From the NCBI GenBank assembly GCA_041648755.1, contig JBAZOJ010000089.1, positions 1-12,652 on the forward strand: a stretch of 12,652 bases of DNA, read 5' to 3'. The notes beneath the pieces are model-generated. The model was given only the letters and a program-made list of their open reading frames with translations. It was not told the DNA's origin and made no database searches. The position numbers and the translations under genes are program-made. Shown in pieces: positions 5,087-12,652 of the stretch (position 1 is its first letter; every line of letters starts with the position of its first letter). Source of the DNA: JBAZOJ01 sp041648755. Its GTDB lineage: Bacteria; Planctomycetota; B143-G9.

Positions 5087-8000
5087 ATGGAGGTTCGTCG
5101 CTACGGCAAAGCCCGTGAATTTGCTCTGGTTCCCCCCCTGACTACAACTCAGGTTCTTGCATATGAGAAATTCCTTCAGTCCGAAGTAGTCCCGCACAAG
5201 CGCAGGTCGGATATCGGCCTCGAAGCCCTTTTCGGGAGTTCTTTCCCCATCGTCTCGCTGGATGGAAAGACCCGAATCGAGTATGTGAACTACACACTCA
5301 AAGAACCACGCTACACGCCAGACGAGTGTCGCGCCCTCGGCATTTCATATGCTATGCCTCTTTGGGCCCGACTGAGGCTTGAGCGCCAGGAGCCTATCGA
5401 GGAAAATGTTTACCTCGGTGACATCCCGAAAATGGTCGGTGGTGGCGAGTTCATCATCAATGGAGCCGACCGTATCATCGTCACTCAGCTTCAGCGTTCT
5501 CCCGGTGTGGATTTCTCCGAAACCGAGCATTCCAGCGGCAAGAAGCTCTTTGTCTGCCGAATCATCCCCGAGTACGGGAGCTGGCTCCAGATCGAGACTT
5601 CCGCGCGCGATGAACTGCACCTCCGCATCGACAGTTCCAACAAGCTGCCATTCACTCTCTTCCTGAGGTGCTTCGATCCGGCGCGTTCACGTAACGCCGA
5701 TTTGATCAGGATTTTCTACCCCACACGCACGATCGACCTTGGTTCTCCCAAGGAAGTCCAGAACGCCAAGCGTCGTATCGCGGTTGACGATATCGTCAAC
5801 AAGGAGACCGGCGAGGTCATCGTGCAGTCTGGCCAGTATATCGAGGATAAGGTTGACGAACTCCTTCGGCTGGGAATCCGCGAGTTCGAAGTTATCGGTA
5901 AGATGGACGACGATATCATCCTGAAGACAATCACCAACGACGAGAGCCGTAACTATGAAGACGCCATCAAGAAGCTCTACTTCCGCCTGAGGATGACGGT
6001 CCCACCGTCTCTCGAAAAGGCCGAAGAACTCTTCCGGGAGCGTTTCAAAAACGAAGAGCGTTTCTCGTTCGGGAAGATCGGCCGTTTCCGCATCAACCGC
6101 GAATTTGACCAGACCGGCAACGAGCATGAGTATTCGATAATATTCGACGACCTCATCAATGTAGCCAAGCGGCTGCTGTCCCTCCGCCGCGGGTCCGGCG
6201 AACTGGATGACATCGATCATCTGGGCCACCGCAGGACGAGGACAATCAATGAGTTGCTGTTCGAAGAACTGCGCCAGGCAATGCTCAAGGTCAAGAGAGC
6301 CGCTCGCGAGAGAATGGCCCAGAAGGACCTCGATCAGGCCAAGCCGAGTACCCTTGTCAATCGGACAATCTTCGAATCCGCGATTAACCACTTCTTCGAG
6401 AGAAGCGAATTGTCGCAGATAGTCGACCAGACCAATCCTCTCTCCCAACTTACCCATGAGAGAAGGCTCTCCGCATTGGGTCCCGGCGGTTTGCATCGCA
6501 AACGCGCTGGCTATGAAGTGCGCGACGTGCACCACTCCCATTACGGCAGGATTTGCCCGATTGAAACGCCTGAAGGCGCAAACATCGGCCTTATCGTGTC
6601 TCTTTCCCTCTATGCTACAATCAACGACCTTGGCTTCATAATTACACCGTACGTGAAGGTCAAAGACGGTGCCATTACCAGCGAGATCGTGTACCTTCGC
6701 GCGGATGAAGAGGAAAGAGCCTCCATCGCGCAGGCGAATGTCCGGCACGATGCCAAGGACAATATCATCGAGGATCCGGTTGTTGTGCGAAGGGGAGGGG
6801 ACTTCGTCGAAGTCAAGCCGACAGATGTTGACTACCTCGACGTGTCAACCCGCCAAATGGTTGGCGTTTCCGCATGCCTGATTCCATTCCTTGAGCACGA
6901 CGACACTTCTCGCGCGCTGATGGGCTCCAACATGCAGAGGCAGGCGGTTCCGCTTCTCGAGACCGAGATCGCACTGGTCTCGACAGGAATCGAAAAGCAC
7001 CTTCCAGGCAACAGCGGCATGATGCAGATCGCCGTCAGGCCCGGTACGGTGTCCTATGTCGATGGCTCCCGCATCGAGATAGACAATGGCGACGTGTATA
7101 TGCTCCGCAAGTACGCACGCCTCAATGAACGTACATGCCTGAATCAGAAGCCCCTCGTCCGGCCCGGACAGAAGGTCGTCGAAGGAGACGTGTTGACCGA
7201 GGGCGTGGCGACGAAAGACGGCGAACTGGCGCTTGGGCGCAACGTGCTGGTGGCTTTCATGCCTTGGGAAGGTTACAACTTTGAGGACGCAATCGTCGTC
7301 TCAGAGCGCCTTCTCGCAAAGGACACTCTTACCTCGATTCACATCGAGGAGTTCACTGTTGAGGTCCGCGAGACGAAGCTCGGGCGTGAGGAAATCACTC
7401 GCGACATCCCCGGGGTCTCCGAGGACCTTCTGCGCAAGCTTGACGACACCGGCGTGGTGTTCCCGGGCACGCGCGTTAAGACCGGAGACATCCTGGTCGG
7501 CAAGGTAACTCCGAAGTCGAAGAGCGAACTCTCGAACGAGGAAAGGCTTCTTAGGGCCATTTTCCAGCGGTTCGGCGAGGACGTCAAGAACGACTCTCTC
7601 GTTGTCAAGCCAGGAGTCGAGGGCTGGGTAATCGACATAAAGAGATTCTCCCGCAGAGCCCCTTCTGAGGACGAGGGCGAAGACCGGAAGCCCCAAATCA
7701 AGAAGTTCGAGGAAGAGTATCACACCAAGGCTCGCGCTCTCATCATCAGCATGGCCAATGAGCTTGAGAAGATGCTTGGCGCGAAATTCGTTAATACGAA
7801 GTCAGGCGATAGCCTCAAGGTGTCCCCAAAGACAAAGGCTGCCGAGTTGATCAAGTGGCACGAGGCCTTTAGTTTTGAGGACATGAAGCTCGAAGATCCG
7901 TCTCTTGAGGAAAAGGCGTGGCGCACCTACCGCCATTACGAAAGACAGATCAACCAGGTCAAGCACGAGTTCGAGCAGCGCAAGATCAGGCTGCGCCAGG

Positions 8001-8785
8001 GCGACGAACTGCCCAACAATGTGCTGGAAATGGTAAAGGTCTACGTCGCGGTGAAGAGGACGCTCTCGGTCGGTGACAAGCTGGCCGGCCGCCACGGAAA
8101 CAAGGGCGTGATTTCCCGCATCGTACCGGTTGAGGATATGCCCTTCCTGGCTGACGGAACACCTGTTGACATGGTGCTCAATCCGCTGGGCGTGCCTTCC
8201 CGAATGAACATCGGACAGATCCTCGAGACGCACTTGGGATGGGCCGCTAAGAAGCTTGGCTTCCGCGCGATCACCCCTGTCTTCGACGGCATCTCGCCGA
8301 ACGAAATACGTGACCTTCTCAAGCAGGCTGACCTGCCCATCGATGGAACCACGGTTCTTTACGATGGAAGAACAGGTGAATCCTTCGAGCAGAAAGTCAC
8401 TGTCGGGTTCCTGTACATGATGAAACTCCACCATCTTGTGGCGGAGAAAATCCACGCTCGTTCCACTGGTCCTTACTCGCTGATTACTCAACAGCCGCTG
8501 GGTGGCAAAGCCCGGTTTGGCGGTCAGAGATTCGGCGAAATGGAAGTCTGGGCTCTTGAGGCCTATGGCGCGGCCCACGTGCTTCAGGAGATGCTCACCG
8601 TCAAGTCCGATGATGTTGACGGGCGTACGAAGGTCTATGAAGCGATCGTCAAGGGCGACTATACTTACGAGCCCCATATTCCAGTCTCCTTTGAAGTGTT
8701 GTGCAACGAGATACGCGGCCTCGGCTTGAACATCAAGCTGGAAAAAGAAGTAACCGAAAACGCCGAGGAAACCCCGAACCAGTAG
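5087..8785 (+). CDS. rpoB: DNA-directed RNA polymerase subunit beta
   Basis: RpoB is one of the two large subunits that form the active centre of RNA polymerase. The product is 1232 residues, shorter than in E. coli (1342) because the large lineage-specific insertions are absent, and nearer the 1193 of Bacillus. Features in order: GGGEFIINGADRIIVTQLQRSPGV in the protrusion region; the lobe (about 200-340); the rifampicin region (441-465) with S443, Q444, D447, S453, H457, R460, S462 and L464, all as in sensitive enzymes; RAGYEVRDVHHSHYGRICPIETPEG; WEGYNFEDAIV with the acidic pair E733/D734; GDKLAGRHGNKG (996-1007) with the active-site lysines K998 and K1006; and the C-terminal clamp part GGQRFGEMEVWALEAYGA. 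AAGGAG (5076-5081) sets the ATG start. rpoC begins 13 bases after the stop. No frameshift or truncation is seen. Confidence 0.99.
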   Translation: MEVRRYGKAREFALVPPLTTTQVLAYEKFLQSEVVPHKRRSDIGLEALFGSSFPIVSLDGKTRIEYVNYTLKEPRYTPDECRALGISYAMPLWARLRLERQEPIEENVYLGDIPKMVGGGEFIINGADRIIVTQLQRSPGVDFSETEHSSGKKLFVCRIIPEYGSWLQIETSARDELHLRIDSSNKLPFTLFLRCFDPARSRNADLIRIFYPTRTIDLGSPKEVQNAKRRIAVDDIVNKETGEVIVQSGQYIEDKVDELLRLGIREFEVIGKMDDDIILKTITNDESRNYEDAIKKLYFRLRMTVPPSLEKAEELFRERFKNEERFSFGKIGRFRINREFDQTGNEHEYSIIFDDLINVAKRLLSLRRGSGELDDIDHLGHRRTRTINELLFEELRQAMLKVKRAARERMAQKDLDQAKPSTLVNRTIFESAINHFFERSELSQIVDQTNPLSQLTHERRLSALGPGGLHRKRAGYEVRDVHHSHYGRICPIETPEGANIGLIVSLSLYATINDLGFIITPYVKVKDGAITSEIVYLRADEEERASIAQANVRHDAKDNIIEDPVVVRRGGDFVEVKPTDVDYLDVSTRQMVGVSACLIPFLEHDDTSRALMGSNMQRQAVPLLETEIALVSTGIEKHLPGNSGMMQIAVRPGTVSYVDGSRIEIDNGDVYMLRKYARLNERTCLNQKPLVRPGQKVVEGDVLTEGVATKDGELALGRNVLVAFMPWEGYNFEDAIVVSERLLAKDTLTSIHIEEFTVEVRETKLGREEITRDIPGVSEDLLRKLDDTGVVFPGTRVKTGDILVGKVTPKSKSELSNEERLLRAIFQRFGEDVKNDSLVVKPGVEGWVIDIKRFSRRAPSEDEGEDRKPQIKKFEEEYHTKARALIISMANELEKMLGAKFVNTKSGDSLKVSPKTKAAELIKWHEAFSFEDMKLEDPSLEEKAWRTYRHYERQINQVKHEFEQRKIRLRQGDELPNNVLEMVKVYVAVKRTLSVGDKLAGRHGNKGVISRIVPVEDMPFLADGTPVDMVLNPLGVPSRMNIGQILETHLGWAAKKLGFRAITPVFDGISPNEIRDLLKQADLPIDGTTVLYDGRTGESFEQKVTVGFLYMMKLHHLVAEKIHARSTGPYSLITQQPLGGKARFGGQRFGEMEVWALEAYGAAHVLQEMLTVKSDDVDGRTKVYEAIVKGDYTYEPHIPVSFEVLCNEIRGLGLNIKLEKEVTENAEETPNQ

Positions 8786-8798
8786 GAAGGAGATGACT

Positions 8799-11700
8799 AT
8801 GCCCCAGGCATTGGAAAGCATAAACGAGTACAAGGGCATTTCGATTCGCCTCGCTTCTCCGAACGACATTCGCGACTGGTCGTACGGCGAAGTCAAGAGG
8901 GCGGAGACGATCAACTACCGCACCTACCGCGCCGAGAAGGAAGGTCTTTTCTGCCAGAAGATCTTCGGGCCGGAGCGCGACTACGAATGCTACTGCGGGA
9001 AGTACAAAGGGATCCGCTATAAAAACATCATCTGCGACCGTTGTGGCGTGAAGCTGACCACTGCTTCCGAGCGGCGCAAAAGGATGGGGCACATCAATCT
9101 TGCGGAGCCGGTAGTCCACCTGTGGTTCTTCAAGAACGTCCCCTCGAGGTTGGGGCACCTGCTCGACCTCGGTCAGCGCGAGTTGCACTCAGTAGTGTAC
9201 TATCAGCGCTACCTCATTACCGACCCCGGCGACACCCCGCTCTACGTCGGTCAGGTCGTCAGCGAAGATGAGTACCAGAACCTCCGCAAGCAGCATGGAA
9301 GCGCTTTCAAGGCTGGCATGGGCGCGCGTGCGGTGCGTGAGCTTCTGCGTCAGCTCGATCTCGAGACACTGTCGTTCCAACTGCGCGAGGAACTCAGGAA
9401 CAGTCGCGCGAAGACAAAGCGCGACTCGCTCGTGAAGCGCATTCAGATCGCTGACAGCCTTCTGAAGTCCAATAACAAGCCCGAGTGGATGATTCTTGAC
9501 GTAGTCCCCGTGATTCCGCCGGATCTTCGTCCTCTCGTTCCTCTTGATTCCGGCACGTTCGCCACTTCGGATCTGAATGACCTCTACAGGCGCGTCATCA
9601 GCCGCAACAATCGCCTGAAAAAGCTTTTCGAGCTTAACGCACCGAGCGTGATCGTACGCAACGAAATGCGCATGCTCCAGCAGGCGGTCGATGCCCTGTT
9701 CGACAACAGTTCGCTTCGCAGGCCGGTTCAGGGCTCCTCAGGCAGGCCGTTGAAGTCGCTCGCCGATATGATTTCCGGCAAGCAGGGCCGTTTCCGCGAG
9801 AACCTGCTGGGCAAGCGCGTTGACTATTCCGCTCGCTCAGTCATCGTGGTGGGCCCTCACCTGAAACTGCACCAGACCGGTCTTCCCAAGAAGATTGCGC
9901 TTGAACTGTTCCAGCCTTACATCATCAACAAGCTCCGCGAGCGCGGGCTTGCCGACACGCTGAAGAACGCCAAGCGCATCATCGAGCGCAGGGACGAGGA
10001 AGTCTGGGATATCCTCGAGGAAGTCACCAGGAACCACCCCGTACTCCTGAATCGCGCTCCGACTCTTCACAGAATGGGTATTCAGGCCTTCTTCCCGATC
10101 CTCATCGAAGGCGAGGCCATACAACTCCACCCGCTGGTCTGCACAGGCTATAACGCAGACTTCGACGGTGACCAGATGGCTGTCCACCTCCCTCTGTCGC
10201 TTGAGGCCCAGATCGAGGCCGAGTTCATCATGCTCTCGACCGAGAACATCCTTTCGCCTGCCCACGGTCGCCCGATTATTTCGCCCGACCAGGACATCGT
10301 CCTCGGCTGCTGGTTCCTCACGTGGATGGACGACAGCCCGCGCGGCGGCGAAGCGAAGAGAACATTCTCCGATCTGCATGAGGCCCTGTATGCCTACGAA
10401 TCCAAGTTCATCAGGCTGCACGAGCCCATCAAGATCATGATCGGCAAGAAACGCCGTGTCGTCAGCGCTGGCGGCCGCCGCGAGCGCAGCCAGAAGGGCG
10501 TTTACGTTACCAGCATCGGAAGGTTGATCTTCAACGATATCCTTCCCGACGGAATGCACTTCTACAACGTCACCATGGACAAGAAGGCCATTCGCGGCGT
10601 CATCGACGACTGCTACAGGCAGTTCGGCAGAACCGCCACCGTCGGCCTTCTCGACAAAGTGAAATACACCGGTTTCCACTACGCGACGCTGTCCGGAATG
10701 TCCTTCGCGCTGGGATACATGACTGTTCCTCCCGAGAAGGAAAAGATCATCAAGGAATCCGAGAAGCGCATCGCCGAACTGCAGCGTTCATGGAAGCGCG
10801 GTATGATCACGGCAGGCGAACGCTACAACAAGACCATCGACGTCTGGAACGAAACCGTCGAGAGAGTGACCAAGGCTCTTGAGGAACAGCTCAAGCGGGT
10901 CACCTATGACGAAAGCGGCACGCCGTTCCTGAACCCGATCTACGTAATGGCGAACTCCGGCGCGCGTGGCTCCATGTCGCAGGTGCGCCAGTTGGCTGGT
11001 ATGCGCGGCCTTATGGCCAAACCGTCAGGCGAGATCATCGAAACCCCCATTCGTGCCAGCTTCTTCGAGGGCCTGTCCGTGTTCGAGTACTTCTCGTCCA
11101 CGCACGGCGCACGCAAGGGCTTGGCCGATACCGCGCTCAAGACCGCCGATTCCGGCTACCTCACGAGGAGGCTTGTCGAAGTCGCTCAGGATGTTGTCCT
11201 TACAATGGACGACTGCGGGACGCGCAACGGCATCACAAAGGAAGCCGTGTACAGGGGCGAGGAGAAGATCGTATCGCTGGCCGAGAACGTCGTCGGCCGG
11301 GTTGCCAGAGACAATATCGTCGATCCGGTTACCGACTCTGTCGTGGTGCGCGAAAACCAGCTCATTACGCAGGAGATTGCGAACCAGCTCGAAGAAATGA
11401 ACATCACGAGAATCCGCATCCGCTCCCCGCTGACTTGCGAAGCACCTTACGGCATTTGCGCGAAGTGCTATGGCGCGGATCTCTCCAGCGGCAATCTCGT
11501 TGAGCTCGGAACGGCCGCGGGAATCATCGCAGCTCAGTCCATCGGCGAACCTGGCACTCAGCTCACGATGCGTACATTCCACATCGGCGGTACGGCCGCT
11601 CTTGCACGGCGCGACCCAATCGTCCGCGCCAGGCGGCCGGGCCACATCAAGTTCGAGGAACTTGAACTCGTTCCTCTAACCAAGGAAAACGCTGATTCAT

Positions 11701-12652
11701 TGAAGACAGCCTTTGAGGAAGGCGACAAGTACATCGTCGTCAACAGGCGCGGAGCCATCCTCATGCTCGACGAAAAGGGTCGCGAAATTGAGCGCTATCC
11801 TGTTCCGACCGCTTCGCACGTGAAGGTGGATGACGGCCAGAACGTTCCGATGCGCACAGCCCTTTTCAGCCGCAACATACACGCTACACCGATCTTGACT
11901 GAGCGGGCAGGCTATGTCCGTTTCCTCGATTTCATCGTTGAGGAAACGATTCTCGTGGACAAGGATCCCCGTACCGGTCAGGTCTCCATTCGAGTCGTCG
12001 AACACCGCGGTGAACGGCAGCCCCAGATCGAAATCATCCAGGCCATTCGTGTCAAATCCGAAGGTTACCTGGTGAACGTGGATGCCGAAACCAAGGAACG
12101 CGGGGACTATCGCTATGTTGAGGCCGAAGGCCAGATGAACATAGTGGACAAGCGCGGGAAAGTAATCGAAAAGATCCGCGTTCCCGCCGGATTCCGGTTG
12201 TCGGTCAGAGAAGGCTCCAAGCCGGAGAATGCCGGGCTTATCTCGCAACCGAGTCCTGAACTGGACAGCCTCCCTGCCGAGGAGCGCCTGAAGAGAATGC
12301 TGGAGCTTTCCCTGTCCGACGCGGGAATCGTGGCCTACCAGCCCAGCATCGTGTACAACATGCCTGAGAAGTCCGTCATCAGCGTTCCCCCATATGACCC
12401 GGTCACCCGAGGCATGGAAATCGCCAAGACGCCGCGCGAGGTCTCCGGTACGCAGGACATCACCGGCGGTCTCCCACGCGTCCAGGAACTCTTCGAAGCC
12501 CGCACACCCAAGGACAAGGCCGAGATCGCCGAGATCAGCGGCACGGTCGAGGTGGGCGAACTGAAGAACAAGAAGCGTGAGATTTACATTCACGCCGAGG
12601 GCGGTACACACCTCGACAGAACCTATCGCGTTCCTCAAGGCCGCCGCCTGCT
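8799..12652 (+). CDS. rpoC: DNA-directed RNA polymerase subunit beta' (3' end outside window)
   Basis: RpoC carries the catalytic magnesium site. The frame stays open from the ATG to the window edge (1284 codons); relatives suggest roughly 70-130 more. In order: clamp start with LASPNDIRDWSYGEVKRAETINYRT; zinc ribbon C64/C66/C79/C82; GKRVDYSARSVIVVGP; NADFDGD (452-458), whose three aspartates hold the catalytic Mg; bridge helix around THGARKGLADTALKTADSGYL (768-788); second zinc site C806/C880/C887/C890; trigger loop GTQLTMRTFH (919-928) with M924, R925 and H928, lacking the large insertion of enteric bacteria; and PREVSGTQDITGGLPRVQEL (1212-1231). About 60 residues (about 1149-1208) just before KTPRE seem to be extra compared with the family. 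An in-frame ATG at 8793 touches GGAG (8789-8792); the ATG at 8799 has a proper six-base spacer and is preferred. Confidence 0.98.
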   Translation, partial: MPQALESINEYKGISIRLASPNDIRDWSYGEVKRAETINYRTYRAEKEGLFCQKIFGPERDYECYCGKYKGIRYKNIICDRCGVKLTTASERRKRMGHINLAEPVVHLWFFKNVPSRLGHLLDLGQRELHSVVYYQRYLITDPGDTPLYVGQVVSEDEYQNLRKQHGSAFKAGMGARAVRELLRQLDLETLSFQLREELRNSRAKTKRDSLVKRIQIADSLLKSNNKPEWMILDVVPVIPPDLRPLVPLDSGTFATSDLNDLYRRVISRNNRLKKLFELNAPSVIVRNEMRMLQQAVDALFDNSSLRRPVQGSSGRPLKSLADMISGKQGRFRENLLGKRVDYSARSVIVVGPHLKLHQTGLPKKIALELFQPYIINKLRERGLADTLKNAKRIIERRDEEVWDILEEVTRNHPVLLNRAPTLHRMGIQAFFPILIEGEAIQLHPLVCTGYNADFDGDQMAVHLPLSLEAQIEAEFIMLSTENILSPAHGRPIISPDQDIVLGCWFLTWMDDSPRGGEAKRTFSDLHEALYAYESKFIRLHEPIKIMIGKKRRVVSAGGRRERSQKGVYVTSIGRLIFNDILPDGMHFYNVTMDKKAIRGVIDDCYRQFGRTATVGLLDKVKYTGFHYATLSGMSFALGYMTVPPEKEKIIKESEKRIAELQRSWKRGMITAGERYNKTIDVWNETVERVTKALEEQLKRVTYDESGTPFLNPIYVMANSGARGSMSQVRQLAGMRGLMAKPSGEIIETPIRASFFEGLSVFEYFSSTHGARKGLADTALKTADSGYLTRRLVEVAQDVVLTMDDCGTRNGITKEAVYRGEEKIVSLAENVVGRVARDNIVDPVTDSVVVRENQLITQEIANQLEEMNITRIRIRSPLTCEAPYGICAKCYGADLSSGNLVELGTAAGIIAAQSIGEPGTQLTMRTFHIGGTAALARRDPIVRARRPGHIKFEELELVPLTKENADSLKTAFEEGDKYIVVNRRGAILMLDEKGREIERYPVPTASHVKVDDGQNVPMRTALFSRNIHATPILTERAGYVRFLDFIVEETILVDKDPRTGQVSIRVVEHRGERQPQIEIIQAIRVKSEGYLVNVDAETKERGDYRYVEAEGQMNIVDKRGKVIEKIRVPAGFRLSVREGSKPENAGLISQPSPELDSLPAEERLKRMLELSLSDAGIVAYQPSIVYNMPEKSVISVPPYDPVTRGMEIAKTPREVSGTQDITGGLPRVQELFEARTPKDKAEIAEISGTVEVGELKNKKREIYIHAEGGTHLDRTYRVPQGRRL

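Noticed and set aside
4912..5118. Small + strand open frame in the rplL-rpoB gap
   Set aside because: It runs through the 15-bp hairpin and into rpoB in another frame, has no Shine-Dalgarno and resembles no known protein.
7802..8914. Open frame on the - strand (370 codons) opposite the end of rpoB
   Set aside because: It is a shadow of the conserved rpoB/rpoC frame with no ribosome-binding site or family features. The same holds for the - strand frames at 2958-3797, 5687-6748, 9837-10679 and 11697-12638.

Overview
This window is a core housekeeping locus of a bacterium: a tRNA/EF-Tu unit followed directly by the secE-nusG-rplKAJL-rpoBC cluster. Every gene lies on the + strand. From left to right it holds: the 3' part of tRNA-Tyr(GTA), tRNA-Gly(TCC), tRNA-Thr(GGT), tuf (EF-Tu), a strong terminator-like hairpin, rpmG (L33), tRNA-Trp(CCA), secE, nusG, rplK (L11), rplA (L1), rplJ (L10), rplL (L7/L12), a 181-base gap with a perfect 15-bp inverted repeat, rpoB, and rpoC, which runs off the right edge. 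Apart from those in the gaps described here, no stretch over 200 bases lacks a gene.

The order tRNA-Tyr/Gly/Thr-tuf-(rpmG-tRNA-Trp)-secE-nusG-L11-L1-L10-L12-beta-beta' is an ancient arrangement found, with small changes, across many bacterial phyla; Escherichia coli has almost the same order. The DNA is moderately GC-rich. RpoB is short (1232 aa) and lacks the large insertions of the E. coli subunit. SecE is the three-helix form rather than the one-helix form of Gram-positives. Together these suggest a Gram-negative-type, non-enteric bacterium, possibly from a deep or uncultured phylum. Sequence reading alone does not let me name the phylum.

The genes work together in gene expression. The tRNAs, EF-Tu, L33, L11, L1, L10 and L7/L12 serve translation; L11/L10/L12 form the ribosomal stalk that recruits EF-Tu. 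SecE is part of the SecYEG channel, NusG couples transcription to translation, and RpoB/RpoC are the catalytic core of RNA polymerase. Spacing is tight (4 to 52 bases between most coding genes), so most of the region is probably transcribed together. Two hairpins (after tuf and after rplL) are the likely points where output is stepped down.

I found no mobile element, CRISPR array, toxin/antitoxin, defence gene or clearly new system. The points worth a second look are an apparent insertion of about 60 residues in RpoC, the two internal hairpins, a duplicated hinge in L7/L12, unusual EF-Tu residues, and the very short secE leader after tRNA-Trp.
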